Positions 17,717 through 26,890 of a stretch of DNA of 64,000 bases are shown here, piece after piece; within the stretch, counting starts at the first letter, position 1, and each line of letters begins with the position of its first letter. The notes beneath the pieces are model-generated. The model was not told the origin of the DNA. It saw only the letters and a program-made list of their open reading frames with translations, and did no database searches. This DNA is from CALDTK01 sp045110575 (GTDB lineage: Bacteria > Bacteroidota > Bacteroidia > Chitinophagales > Saprospiraceae). The stretch is taken from positions 1 through 64,000 of the forward strand of contig JBGCGF010000007.1 of the NCBI GenBank assembly GCA_045110575.1, read 5' to 3'. The position numbers and the translations under genes were made by a program.

Positions 17717-19378
17717 TTAAGACTTCGCTTCTACGACAGTATCTGCCTTCGCCACTTTCTTTTCGCGCTTCTTGTTGTAATCAAGCGATGCTTTTACGAA
17801 GCTCACGAATAGCGGGTGAGGAGTTTCTACGGTTGACTTCAATTCCGGGTGAAATTGAGCGCCGAGGAAGTACGGGTGTCCTTCAAGCTCAACGATTTCA
17901 GCGAGCCCTGTCTGTGGGTTCGTTCCAGTAATGTTGAGTCCAGCTTTCGCCAAAACATCCTTGTAGTTATTGTTGAACTCGTAGCGATGACGGTGACGCT
18001 CTTCGATCTTTTTCTTGCCGTAGGCTTTGTAGGCCATCGACTTTGGAACGAGACTGCAATCGTATGAACCGAGACGCATCGTTCCTCCTTTGACGGTGAC
18101 GAGCTTCTGGTCTTCCATCAGGTCGATGACCGGATCGATTGTCTCAGAATTAACCTCGGTGCTAGCTGCATGCTCGAGACCAGCAACATTGCGGGCAACT
18201 TCTACAACAGCGCATTGCATTCCGAGACAGATACCGAAGAACGGCACCTTGTGCTCACGGCAAAACTTGATGGCGTTGAGTTTGCCTTCGATTCCGCGAC
18301 TTCCAAATCCTGGAGCGACGAGCACTCCATCATATTGATGAAGCATTTCAAGTACAGTCTGCTCATCTTCTTGCAGCGCTTCACTGTGGATCGGTGTTAC
18401 GCGAACCTTGCACTTGTTCATCGCACCTGCGTGGATGAAAGATTCGTAAATCGACTTGTATGCGTCTTGCAGCTCGTTGTACTTACCGACAAGTGCAATT
18501 TTGATCTCGCGGTTAGGGTTCTTCAGCTTAGAAAGGAATCCTTTCCATGCTTTGAGCTCTGGCGCTTTGCGATCAAGGAGGCGAAGCTTAGAAATCACGT
18601 TTGTGTCTAAGCCTTCCTTGAGCATGTTGAGTGGCACATCATAGATGGTCTCCGCATCGATGGCTTCGATAACGCTAGATACCTCTACGTTGCAAAACAG
18701 TGCGAGCTTGCGACGAATCGCCATTCCGATTGGATGCTCTGTACGGCACACGAGGATATCAGGCTGAATTCCTTTGCTTTGAAGCTCTTTGACAGAGTGC
18801 TGCGTTGGCTTAGTCTTTAGCTCTCCAGCAGCATTCAAGTACGGGATCAACGTTAGGTGAACGACGATACAGTTATCTGTACCAAGCTCCCAGCGAAGCT
18901 GACGTAGCGCCTCCAAAAACGGAAGGCTCTCTATATCACCTACGGTACCTCCAAGTTCTGTAATCACGATATCGTGATCGTTGCTTGCGCCAAGTAGTTG
19001 GACGCGACGCTTGATCTCATCGGTAATGTGAGGGACAACTTGTACCGTCTTACCGAGGTAGTCACCGCGGCGCTCGCGCTCAATAACGTGCTGGTAGATG
19101 CGACCTGTAGTTACGTTGTTGGCCTGGCTGGTGGGTTTGCCAAGAAAACGCTCGTAGTGACCAAGGTCTAGGTCGGTTTCGGCGCCGTCGTCAGTGACGT
19201 AGCACTCACCGTGCTCGTATGGATTGAGCGTACCTGGATCGACATTAATGTAAGGGTCGAACTTCTGGATCGTGATGTTAAAACCACGCGCCTGAAGAAG
19301 CTTCGCGAGAGAAGCGGCAATGATGCCTTTACCTAAAGAGGAAGTCACCCCACCGGTGACGAAGATGTATTTGGTCAT
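17717..19378 (-). CDS. pyrG: CTP synthase
   Basis: A 553-residue enzyme converting UTP, ATP and glutamine to CTP. The N-terminal synthetase domain has GGVTSSLGKGI (9-19). The C-terminal class I glutaminase has GFGSRGIEGK, the nucleophile in FGICLGMQC, and QFHPEL. Full length. An exact dispersed 14-mer (17943-17956) encodes VLAKA. Its upstream region carries a 38-base sequence shared with the rimO upstream region (19433-19470), 55 bases before the ATG. Confidence 0.97.
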   Translation of the reverse strand: MTKYIFVTGGVTSSLGKGIIAASLAKLLQARGFNITIQKFDPYINVDPGTLNPYEHGECYVTDDGAETDLDLGHYERFLGKPTSQANNVTTGRIYQHVIERERRGDYLGKTVQVVPHITDEIKRRVQLLGASNDHDIVITELGGTVGDIESLPFLEALRQLRWELGTDNCIVVHLTLIPYLNAAGELKTKPTQHSVKELQSKGIQPDILVCRTEHPIGMAIRRKLALFCNVEVSSVIEAIDAETIYDVPLNMLKEGLDTNVISKLRLLDRKAPELKAWKGFLSKLKNPNREIKIALVGKYNELQDAYKSIYESFIHAGAMNKCKVRVTPIHSEALQEDEQTVLEMLHQYDGVLVAPGFGSRGIEGKLNAIKFCREHKVPFFGICLGMQCAVVEVARNVAGLEHAASTEVNSETIDPVIDLMEDQKLVTVKGGTMRLGSYDCSLVPKSMAYKAYGKKKIEERHRHRYEFNNNYKDVLAKAGLNITGTNPQTGLAEIVELEGHPYFLGAQFHPELKSTVETPHPLFVSFVKASLDYNKKREKKVAKADTVVEAKS

Positions 19379-19432
19379 TACCGCAACTGTTGATTACGGG
19401 GCTTAAAGGTAAGGTGCCTTTCTAAGAGCTAG

Positions 19433-19470
19433 ACTAAGAAATACCAACTCGATTAAAAATCGGATGAATT
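19433..19470 (-). promoter_or_regulatory. 38-bp element shared by pyrG and rimO upstream regions
   Basis: It matches 48418-48455 at 31 of 38 positions without gaps, including ACTAAGAAAT and AAAAATCGGATGA. It lies 54 bases from the pyrG ATG; the other copy lies 47 bases from the rimO ATG, in the same orientation. Confidence 0.6.
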
Positions 19471-19876
19471 AAGACTGATAGCCAGCCCTGAGTGCAGCCG
19501 AATGGGTTGCAAGCGTGCGCTTTAGCTTAAGAATAGGGTTTGCTTAAACTAGGTTTTCCTCCCAAAGAGGCCCTCCTGATCACGCCCCAACCCCATTCGT
19601 GCGTGTATCAATCTCAAATGCTCTCTAACTCGTCAGGTATTGAACTCTGACTCTGCCTGCTTTCGCCAAAACTTCAACGTACCGCCTCCAAATGTGAGAA
19701 ACGTATCCACAGTGCATTCTCACGGCAGCACGTAGCTGTCCTCCTGCCTCTTCCAGCGCTTAGACTGTTGAAGGCCCTAATCGAAAGTGGTTAGCCCATC
19801 AGTGGTTTCATAGAGCGGCTTTGAAAGACATGGAAAATGTATGTAAACCGCAGTTTAAGAATAGCTCCTAACCTAG
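19471..19876. other. Intergenic stretch without a recognisable gene
   Basis: About 400 bases between the pyrG upstream element and the Pho-box-like repeats. One exact dispersed 14-mer lies at 19659-19672. No coding frame with protein character, terminator or RNA gene was seen. Confidence 0.6.
19659..19672 (+). repeat. Exact dispersed 14-mer, intergenic copy
   Basis: GCTTTCGCCAAAAC outside any gene. Its presence here as well as in coding frames argues against a protein-level origin. Confidence 0.8.
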
Positions 19877-19904
19877 TACACACTGAGTTAACACTTACTG
19901 ACAA
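19877..19904 (+). promoter_or_regulatory. Pho-box-like 11-bp direct repeats
   Basis: TACACA-N5-TTAACA-N5-TGACAA, an 11-base period at 19877, 19888 and 19899. The spacing and hexamer match the PhoP/PhoB style of site (TTAACA-N5-TTAACA as in Bacillus). It lies about 150 bases before the lipoprotein gene that opens the proposed phosphate locus. Confidence 0.45.
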
Positions 19905-20050
19905 TCAGCCACTTACGCCCACCTCAACCTTTCCTTAGGGGTGCTTTACACAGCCTTAACCTATGCGCAAACCTGTGGTGACAAGCTCGGAAGTTCTTTG
20001 CAGTGCAAAGACGGAATAGACAGACTACTCCAACACGAAAACTCTTTTCA

Positions 20051-21520
20051 ATGCGTATTTTCTCTCACCTTTTACTCGCAATTATTTTTTCAGGCTTCTT
20101 CGTTGCTTGTGGCGACGATGACACCCCTGCCCCACCAGTTAGCACTACTCCTTGCGAGGAAGATGCTGCTGCAACCTGTACAATCTTTGCCCGAAGCACG
20201 CTAGACTTTACTGACGGAAGTGGCACAGCCCACGCTGTTGATGTTGTATCAATTACTGACCGAGGAGAAGGTACAGGGTCGATTACAATGCACAATGACA
20301 CTACTTATGTACTCAACGGACTTGTGTTCGTGAATCCTGGCCAAACCCTAATTATTGAGCCTGGAACTGTTATCAAAGGCGAACCTGGAACTGGCGAAGA
20401 AGCTAGTGCTTTGATCGTTTCAAGAGGAGGCATGATCAACGCCCAAGGAACATCAACAACTCCTGTCATCCTGACGGCCTCAGCTGATCCAACTTACTCT
20501 GCAAGCGCGGGTATTGTAACCACTGGCGGTCTGCCTTCGAGCACAGCTGGTTTGTGGGGCGGACTCATCGTTCTTGGTAATGCGAGCCTGAATAGCTCTC
20601 CTGGAGAATCTGCAATCGAAGGAATCAACACAGGTGAAGTCCGCGGACTTTACGGTGGTAGCGACGATGCGGACAACTCTGGAACAATCCGCTATGTATC
20701 TGTCCGTCACGGCGGTTCTGACATTGGAGGAGGAAACGAGATCAATGGTGTCACTATGGGTGGCGTAGGAAGCGGTACGATCATCGAGTATGTCGAAGTA
20801 TTTGGCAACAAGGATGATGGCTTCGAGTGGTTCGGAGGAACAGTTAACACGAAATATCTCGTTTCTGGTTACAACCAAGACGACGCGATGGACTACGACG
20901 AAGGTTGGAGAGGAAACAACCAATTTTGGTTGGTCTTCCAAGTTGGTTCTGCAGACCGTGGTGGAGAGCATGATGGAGGTACGGACCCAGAAACGGCTCC
21001 TCCTTACGCAACTCCTACCATTGCAAATGCATCCTACTTTGGTCTTGGCTCGGCAGAAGGAAAGCGAGCGCTCACATTCCGCGACAATGCTGGAGGACAC
21101 TACCTCAACAGTATTTTCAAAGGCTACGGCAAAGGAGTAGATATCGAGTACCTCGGAGACGCAACCGTAGAAGATAGCCACAACCGATTCGTCGCAGGTG
21201 AGCTTACGTTTAAGTCAAACATTCTCAATGATGTTGGAGCAAATGCTTGGACCCTCGCTGATCCAGACAGTGTAGGTATCTCACAGGGAGACCTAGACGC
21301 ATTTAGCATCTACTTCGGAAATGAGGGAAACACCTCAGTTTCTGATCCAATGTTCGCCGCCGACGGTGTTACCCCGATGACAGGTGGCGTAGCTACTTCT
21401 GGTGTTACTGCCAACCCAGCAGGATCATTCTTCACTACAGTGAACTACAAAGGTTGTGTTGACCCAGCTACTGGTCCTACATGGATCGCAGGCTGGACCC
21501 GCCTTTCACAGGAATTCTAA
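20051..21520 (+). CDS. Surface lipoprotein paired with a TonB receptor
   Basis: The start was moved to the ATG that gives a classic lipoprotein signal (LLLAIIFSGFFVAC), 489 residues; the frame upstream of it has no signal. The body is rich in short Gly/Asn/Thr repeats with TVIKGEPGTG, GLWGGLIVLGNA and GEVRGLYGGSDDADNSG, consistent with a right-handed beta-helix. Such proteins in Bacteroidota often stand directly before a TonB-dependent receptor, as here, and probably act as its surface-exposed partner. The biochemical role is unknown. 133 bases and a strong hairpin separate it from the receptor gene. Confidence 0.7.
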   Translation: MRIFSHLLLAIIFSGFFVACGDDDTPAPPVSTTPCEEDAAATCTIFARSTLDFTDGSGTAHAVDVVSITDRGEGTGSITMHNDTTYVLNGLVFVNPGQTLIIEPGTVIKGEPGTGEEASALIVSRGGMINAQGTSTTPVILTASADPTYSASAGIVTTGGLPSSTAGLWGGLIVLGNASLNSSPGESAIEGINTGEVRGLYGGSDDADNSGTIRYVSVRHGGSDIGGGNEINGVTMGGVGSGTIIEYVEVFGNKDDGFEWFGGTVNTKYLVSGYNQDDAMDYDEGWRGNNQFWLVFQVGSADRGGEHDGGTDPETAPPYATPTIANASYFGLGSAEGKRALTFRDNAGGHYLNSIFKGYGKGVDIEYLGDATVEDSHNRFVAGELTFKSNILNDVGANAWTLADPDSVGISQGDLDAFSIYFGNEGNTSVSDPMFAADGVTPMTGGVATSGVTANPAGSFFTTVNYKGCVDPATGPTWIAGWTRLSQEF

Positions 21521-21551
21521 GCTAGCGGGATAATTCGCTACCCTACTGAAC

Positions 21552-21607
21552 CGTCCGGTTTTACCACTTGCAAGTCCAAGAGACTTAAAAAAAGGTAAAA
21601 CCGGACG
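21552..21607 (+). promoter_or_regulatory. Intercistronic hairpin between lipoprotein and TonB receptor
   Basis: A perfect 14-base stem CGTCCGGTTTTACC / GGTAAAACCGGACG encloses a second stem AAGTC-caaga-GACTT. No T tract follows, so it is more likely an mRNA-stability or attenuation element setting the lipoprotein/receptor ratio than a full terminator. It sits 46 bases before the receptor ATG. Confidence 0.7.
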
Positions 21608-21653
21608 TCTCAGTATCCAGACAATAGACCAATCAGACAGACAAATTAGACAC

Positions 21654-24476
21654 ATGAAAAACAGCTTACTACTCTTCGCGGCAATCCTATTTAGTTGCTC
21701 CGTTGCGCAAGCTCAAACCATCGTTCGCGGTAAGATTATCGACGAAACTGGTTTCGAAGTGATCGGCGCAAACGTGTACTTCTCTTCAGATGTTTCTGCA
21801 GGTACCTCGACTGACATCGATGGAACTTTCGAACTCAATACAGAGCGTTCAGGAACTGACACCATCGTCATTTCATACATCTCTTACAATACAGAGCGCC
21901 TGCCTGTTGCCCTTGATGGAACAACACAAGCACTCGGAGAAATTCTCCTTGCTGAGCAAGGTGTTGCTCTTGCTGATGTTGTCGTCGTAGCTCGCATGAC
22001 GCGTAACAACGATCGTGCAATGCAGACGATTGAACGCAAATCACTCAATACGGTGAATGCGATTTCAAGCCAAGCCTTTGCTCAACGTGGAGACAGCGAT
22101 GCAGCGAGTGCTGTAGGTCGCGTAACAGGCGTAAGCGTTGAAGGAGGCAAGTACGTTTATGTACGCGGCCTCTCTGATCGTTACTCTAAATCTACGCTCA
22201 ACGGAGCAAGCATTCCGGGGCTCGACCCGAATAAGAATGCGGTTCAGATGGACTTGTTTCCAACGAACCTCATCGACAACATCGTTGTCTACAAGAACTT
22301 TACGCCAGATCTTCCAGGTGACTTCACTGGAGGTTTAGTGGACATTACAACAAAAGACTTCCCAGACGAGCTAACGGTTCGCGCAAGCGCAAGTGTTGGA
22401 GCAAACACCAATGCACACTTCGGTGACGCTTACTTGTCTCACCAGACGCCTTCAGGCGCAGCTTTGGCGATGGGTGGCAACGACCGAGCTATTCCAATTG
22501 ACTTGGCAACACTCCCTAGTCAAACAGATATCCTCGTTGACCAAAACCGAATCAGCGAACTCAGTGCAGCGACACTAGCATTGAACAATAACCTTGTTCC
22601 TGAATCGACGACCGCAACACCGAATCACAACGTCGCATTTAGCATCGGAAATCAAAAGAAAGTAGGCGGTAAGCCACTAGGCTTTATCGGTGGATTCACT
22701 TACAACCGCAACGCAAGTGGATATAGCGGCGGAACTCAAGGACGCTACAAGTTGACGCAAACAGACGCAGCCACACTCAATACATTGCGCACAGTTGATG
22801 ACGCTAGCTTCACTGACGAAGTTACCATCGGTGCGCTTGCAAGTGCCTCTATGAAGTTGAACAAGCTCAACAAGATTGGCATCAACCTCATGCACAACCG
22901 CAACGGACAACAGGTGACACGTTTACAAACAAATGGACGTATTCCTGATGCTTCTGGAGCTTATTACGAAGCTCGTACACTTGGATACACAGAACGCGCT
23001 CTTAGCACGGTTCAACTTCAAGGTGAGCATGCTACAGGAACGGAGAACAGTGATTGGAAGATCGACTACATTTTGGCAGCTACCCTTAGCCAAATGGATC
23101 AGCCAGACCTACGCTTCATTAATAACTTCTACGACATCGATGCAGACGGCAATAAAGTTGACCAGTTTATCGAGGCAGCAGAGGACATACTTCCTACACG
23201 TTTTTCTCGTGACATGACGGAAACGAACCTTGACGGACACTTCAACATGTCTCGTGGGTTCACGCAGTGGAACGACCTCGAAAGCCGCCTCAAGTTCGGA
23301 GCAGGGTACCTCCTTAAGGATCGTACGTTCCGTGAGACGACCCTACGCTACCAGAACGAGAACGACGGCAACGTTGAAGACTTTAGCGACTTTGCCAATG
23401 CATCAAACGTGGTCGGTGGCGAGTCAGGAACAGATCCTAATCAAGGTGTTTACATCGCTGACTTCACACAAGAAGGCAATCAGTATGATTCACAAATGGG
23501 CATCGGTCATGCATATGTGATGACAGAGCTTCCGATCAACAATAGACTCAAAAGTGTCGTTGGCGTTCGTGCAGAAACCACAACACTTGACTTTACGAGC
23601 CTTCGTGAGCAGAACAACTTGAATAACACGCGCCTCATTGAAGGCATTGATGTTCTTCCAAGCGCTTCGATGGTGTACACAACAGAAGACGAGTACACCA
23701 ACATACGTTTCGGTTACAGCCGCACATTGGCTCGTCCTACATTCCGTGAAGTTGCTCCTGTATCTATCTACGACGAAGTGCTCAATGCATTTGTGCTAGG
23801 CGATACAGAACTACAGCGAACGCAGATTGACAACATTGATCTACGCTTCGAGAAGTATGCAAAATCTGGGGACATGTTCAGCGTAGGAGGATTCTATAAG
23901 CGTTTCACGAATCCAATCGAGTTGACCATCAACCCTGAGGCAATTAACCTAGAGCTTCAATATCGCAACGTTCCTAATGCTGATCTCTACGGAGCCGAAG
24001 TGGAGTTCAACAAGCAGCTCACAAGCTTACTTCCAGGATTAAGCGCCGGAGCAAACGTAACGTACGTGCTTAGCCAGGTAGATATTCCTGACACTGAGCT
24101 TGAGACGATTCGTGACCTCAACCCAGAAGCTGATGATACGCGTCCAATGTTCGGTCAGTCACCATACATCGTAAATGCGTTCCTCAACTTCCGCAACGAC
24201 AAAGGTCTGACTGGAAACTTGACGTACAACGTTCAAGGTCAGCGTCTTTCTCTTGTGAGCCGAGGAGGTACACCAAATGTATTCGAGCAGGCTTTCAATA
24301 GCCTCAATGCGAAGATGAGTGTACCCGTAGGCAAACAACTCAAGTTGAGTGCTCGCGTTGCGAACATCCTTGACAGTGAACGTCGTTTCACTCAGGAGTA
24401 CAAGGGAGCGGATTACGTTTTCCAGAGCTTCCGTCCAGGCCGCACCTTCTCTGTTGGAGCTAGCTGGAGTCTTTAG
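21654..24476 (+). CDS. TonB-dependent outer-membrane receptor
   Basis: A 940-residue receptor. It has a signal peptide (LLFAAILFSCSVAQAQ) and a carboxypeptidase-regulatory-like domain (about 22-105, GKIIDETGFEVIGANVYF). The plug has the variant motif VEGGKYVYVRGLSDRYSKS (a VRGLxxRY signature) and DLPGDFTGGLVDITTKDFP. The beta-barrel ends in an aromatic-terminated FSVGASWSL strand. This subfamily (VRGLSDRY type) differs from SusC starch receptors. Substrate is not shown by sequence; the partner lipoprotein, the nearby PiT-like transporter and Pho-box-like sites suggest a phosphorus compound. No dispersed 14-mer occurs in this gene. Confidence 0.88.
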   Translation: MKNSLLLFAAILFSCSVAQAQTIVRGKIIDETGFEVIGANVYFSSDVSAGTSTDIDGTFELNTERSGTDTIVISYISYNTERLPVALDGTTQALGEILLAEQGVALADVVVVARMTRNNDRAMQTIERKSLNTVNAISSQAFAQRGDSDAASAVGRVTGVSVEGGKYVYVRGLSDRYSKSTLNGASIPGLDPNKNAVQMDLFPTNLIDNIVVYKNFTPDLPGDFTGGLVDITTKDFPDELTVRASASVGANTNAHFGDAYLSHQTPSGAALAMGGNDRAIPIDLATLPSQTDILVDQNRISELSAATLALNNNLVPESTTATPNHNVAFSIGNQKKVGGKPLGFIGGFTYNRNASGYSGGTQGRYKLTQTDAATLNTLRTVDDASFTDEVTIGALASASMKLNKLNKIGINLMHNRNGQQVTRLQTNGRIPDASGAYYEARTLGYTERALSTVQLQGEHATGTENSDWKIDYILAATLSQMDQPDLRFINNFYDIDADGNKVDQFIEAAEDILPTRFSRDMTETNLDGHFNMSRGFTQWNDLESRLKFGAGYLLKDRTFRETTLRYQNENDGNVEDFSDFANASNVVGGESGTDPNQGVYIADFTQEGNQYDSQMGIGHAYVMTELPINNRLKSVVGVRAETTTLDFTSLREQNNLNNTRLIEGIDVLPSASMVYTTEDEYTNIRFGYSRTLARPTFREVAPVSIYDEVLNAFVLGDTELQRTQIDNIDLRFEKYAKSGDMFSVGGFYKRFTNPIELTINPEAINLELQYRNVPNADLYGAEVEFNKQLTSLLPGLSAGANVTYVLSQVDIPDTELETIRDLNPEADDTRPMFGQSPYIVNAFLNFRNDKGLTGNLTYNVQGQRLSLVSRGGTPNVFEQAFNSLNAKMSVPVGKQLKLSARVANILDSERRFTQEYKGADYVFQSFRPGRTFSVGASWSL

Positions 24477-24479
24477 AAG

Positions 24480-24622
24480 TTGATAATTGTCAATTGGTAA
24501 TGAGCTGATAGGGATGCTAACCAATTGATAATTGTCAGTTGATAATTGGTAATTCCTACACCTTGCTCGGCTGCGCCTCGTAAGTGCGTCAAGAACATTA
24601 TCAATTGACAATTACTAAGACC
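24480..24622. repeat. TTGATAA heptamer element
   Basis: Starts three bases after the receptor stop with ttgataa, ttgtcaa and ttggtaa, then gagctgatagggatgct. A second heptamer set (ttgataa, ttgtcag, ttgataa, ttggtaa) and a GC-rich core with ttgctcggctgcgcctcg follow. It closes with inverse heptamers (ttatcaattgacaatta). Same plan as the element at 49380. Confidence 0.75.
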
Positions 24623-24670
24623 TGTCTTTTTGTCTTGGGCCACCTCTATGTCAGTAGGGTTGGCCCTTTT

Positions 24671-25552
24671 TTATTTGTATGCCGTCAATTGACTTCGTAG
24701 GTAGTCGATGGTAAAGGATTGACTCTTCCAAAACGCCGGACCTAAAAGTCCTGCAACGCTTGGCACTTCAGCTTGAACGTCTGCAAGATTTGCAAACAGG
24801 AAAGGACGGTCAGTATGGACGCGCTCCTTAAGCTGAATTGACCGTAATAACGCGCAAGGAACTTGAGTAGGATTATTGTCTATCCCTGCAAAGGTTCGAG
24901 ATGCTGGTCTCCCACGCATGTTATCCTCCATGGATTCGAAATACGCTTCGTCTATCACATTGACGCCACTCCCCGTATCAAACACGAAATCTAGCGCTTG
25001 ACCTCCAATGCTAGCTTCAAGTATTGGAAGGTGACCAGCCAACTCAAAGTCGTACTGAGCGAGCATCGTCTTACTTGTCGTTGCATTTCTGCTTTCGCCA
25101 AAACACAGGCTGTTTTGCGAAAGCGAAACATGCACTGGAAAGTCTTTCAGCTGAGCAAAACCAATCACACCTAGAATCTTCAGATCTAAGTGCTCTTCCG
25201 TAAAGCTCAGGTCAAGTGCAAGTGCTGAGATGTTTGATTGCGTAAGCCCAGCAACTTGAAGTTTACTGACTTGAAGTACCTGAAACGGTGTTTGGCCTGT
25301 TGCTCCACCGATGGTCCCATCTGCACCTTTCTCAGAGATAGAAGGATCGTTTATGAGGAGTCCAGGAGATCCTGTATCAAGGATGAACCAGCCATTCTGC
25401 TTGTCTCCAAGACTGCCATTAACAAGCAGAAGGCCTCCTCGACGGATCAGCTTTGCAGACTGACTATCCGTATCAATGCTTAACGCACTTTCTTCTGCAT
25501 TCAGACGTACACCACTAGCGAGAACGAAAGCACTGTGCTGGGCAAACAGCAC
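24671..25552 (-). CDS. Retropepsin-like aspartyl protease, start uncertain
   Basis: Two aspartic-protease half-sites are present, FILDTGSPGLLI and DFVFDTGSGVNVID, so the chain carries both catalytic aspartates of a pepsin-like or paired retropepsin fold. From the GTG used here it has 293 residues. Upstream in frame the sequence continues as RFLYFIILSLIGGVLFAQ, a clear secretion signal. The frame is open back to TAA 25616-25618 with no ATG, GTG or TTG; only an ATT at 25595-25597 could start it. Either a non-standard start is used or the start has mutated. An inverted pair of the 14-mer (25091-25124) lies inside. Likely exported; substrate unknown. Confidence 0.75.
   Translation of the reverse strand: MLFAQHSAFVLASGVRLNAEESALSIDTDSQSAKLIRRGGLLLVNGSLGDKQNGWFILDTGSPGLLINDPSISEKGADGTIGGATGQTPFQVLQVSKLQVAGLTQSNISALALDLSFTEEHLDLKILGVIGFAQLKDFPVHVSLSQNSLCFGESRNATTSKTMLAQYDFELAGHLPILEASIGGQALDFVFDTGSGVNVIDEAYFESMEDNMRGRPASRTFAGIDNNPTQVPCALLRSIQLKERVHTDRPFLFANLADVQAEVPSVAGLLGPAFWKSQSFTIDYLRSQLTAYK
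25091..25124. repeat. Head-to-head pair of the dispersed 14-mer
   Basis: GCTTTCGCCAAAAC (exact) and GTTTTGCGAAAGC (one base short) face each other across seven bases and form a hairpin inside the aspartyl protease gene. Confidence 0.8.
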
Positions 25553-25625
25553 ACCTCCGATAAGGCTTAGAATGATGAAATAGAGAAAGCGGATAATGTG
25601 AAAATTGAAGAAGCGTTACGCTAAG

Positions 25626-25642
25626 TTAACCCACAGTTAACA
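25626..25642. promoter_or_regulatory. Pho-box-like repeat TTAACC-N5-TTAACA
   Basis: Two hexamers at an exact 11-base period, preceded at the same phase by a weaker TTACGC. They lie between the divergent protease and PiT-like genes. Compare 19877-19904. Confidence 0.45.
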
Positions 25643-25780
25643 TTGAGTGCTGCTTTTTCTTCCGGAATCTACTCTAAACGACTGCTAACTCCTGATTACC
25701 AATGGTCTTTAACTTGTGTAAACGAGTTAACTCTGCCGTAATACTGCACAGGTACCTTGCTGTCTCAACAGCAGATTACC

Positions 25781-26866
25781 ATGGACGCAACGATGCTCAT
25801 CATGTGGGGAGGATTTCTCCTCTCCGCCTATGCAGTAGTAGGGAATGACTCTATTCAAACCCTCGGCACCTTCCTCACTTCTAACGAGGATAGACCATGG
25901 TGGATGCTCTGGGCTTTTGCTGGTAGCATACTTACAGCAACACTCGTTTATGGTTGGGTAACACATGGTGGAGACGTGAGCTACGGCCGCCTTCTCGTTT
26001 CATCTAAAGTTGATCCTACTGCGCTTCGCTACCCCAACCCAGCGGAAATTGAGGGCTTCGCTTGGCCGTACATTCTTCCTCCATTGATCTTGATGTTACT
26101 CACGCGGACCGGTATTCCTGTGAGCACCTCTTTTCTGATTTTGACCTTCTTCGCGCCAAAAGGTGTGTATGACATGATTTTCAAGTCCATGCTGGGCTAT
26201 GGACTGGCCTTCGTCGTTGCGATTGTGCTGTATGTGGTCATTGCACGATCGCTCTCTAAGAAGTTCATCACTACCCCACTCAAGCCAGATCAGAAGAAGC
26301 TCTGGACATTCTTGCAATGGGGAAGTACTGGCTTCCTGTGGAGCATGTGGTTGATTCAGGATTTTGCGAACATCTACGTGTACCTCAATCGCCAGATCAC
26401 AGGCTTAGAGCTTGCGATCTCACTGGCGGTTCTGCTAGGTATGCTAGCCCTCATCTTCTACAGAAAAGGTGGGTCGATTCAGAAGATCGTCCGTGCAAAA
26501 ACGAACACGCACGACATCCGATCGGCAACGATCATTGATGCTACGTATTCCTTGCTTTTGCTGTTTTTCAAAGAGTACAACGACATCCCAATGTCGACCA
26601 CATGGGTATTCTTAGGCCTCCTTGCAGGTCGTGAAATTGCTATTCGCTGGCGCTTGGGCGACCGGAGTGACAAGAACGAGTACCTCGATGCGGATGAACC
26701 AGGCTTTGCATTAGATGCCGATCAGAACATCCACCCGATGTCACTCGGCAAAGACACTTGGAAAATGGTCGGATCTGACCTCTGGAAGGTGTTCCTTGGG
26801 CTAGCGATTAGTGTTGCACTCGTGTTTGTAATGCAATGGTTGACAGGTCAGGGCGCAGGATTTTAA
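25781..26866 (+). CDS. PiT-like inorganic phosphate transporter
   Basis: About nine or ten membrane segments in 361 residues from the ATG; the frame opens at an upstream TTG, which is unlikely. Two inverted-topology halves each carry PiT-like signatures: GNDSIQTLGTF with TGIPVSTSFLILTFF, and YNDIPMSTTWVFLGLLAGRE. The family canon is GANDVANA and PVSTTHA, so this is a divergent member. It probably symports phosphate with H+ or Na+ across the inner membrane. The nearby TonB receptor and lipoprotein plus TTAACA repeats support a phosphate role. Confidence 0.7.
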   Translation: MDATMLIMWGGFLLSAYAVVGNDSIQTLGTFLTSNEDRPWWMLWAFAGSILTATLVYGWVTHGGDVSYGRLLVSSKVDPTALRYPNPAEIEGFAWPYILPPLILMLLTRTGIPVSTSFLILTFFAPKGVYDMIFKSMLGYGLAFVVAIVLYVVIARSLSKKFITTPLKPDQKKLWTFLQWGSTGFLWSMWLIQDFANIYVYLNRQITGLELAISLAVLLGMLALIFYRKGGSIQKIVRAKTNTHDIRSATIIDATYSLLLLFFKEYNDIPMSTTWVFLGLLAGREIAIRWRLGDRSDKNEYLDADEPGFALDADQNIHPMSLGKDTWKMVGSDLWKVFLGLAISVALVFVMQWLTGQGAGF

Positions 26867-26890
26867 GAGCCATGTAATGCTTCTTAGCGG

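Noticed and set aside
20480..21181. Minus-strand frame of 233 residues inside the lipoprotein gene
   Set aside because: Antisense shadow of the lipoprotein, which has a signal and a partner receptor.
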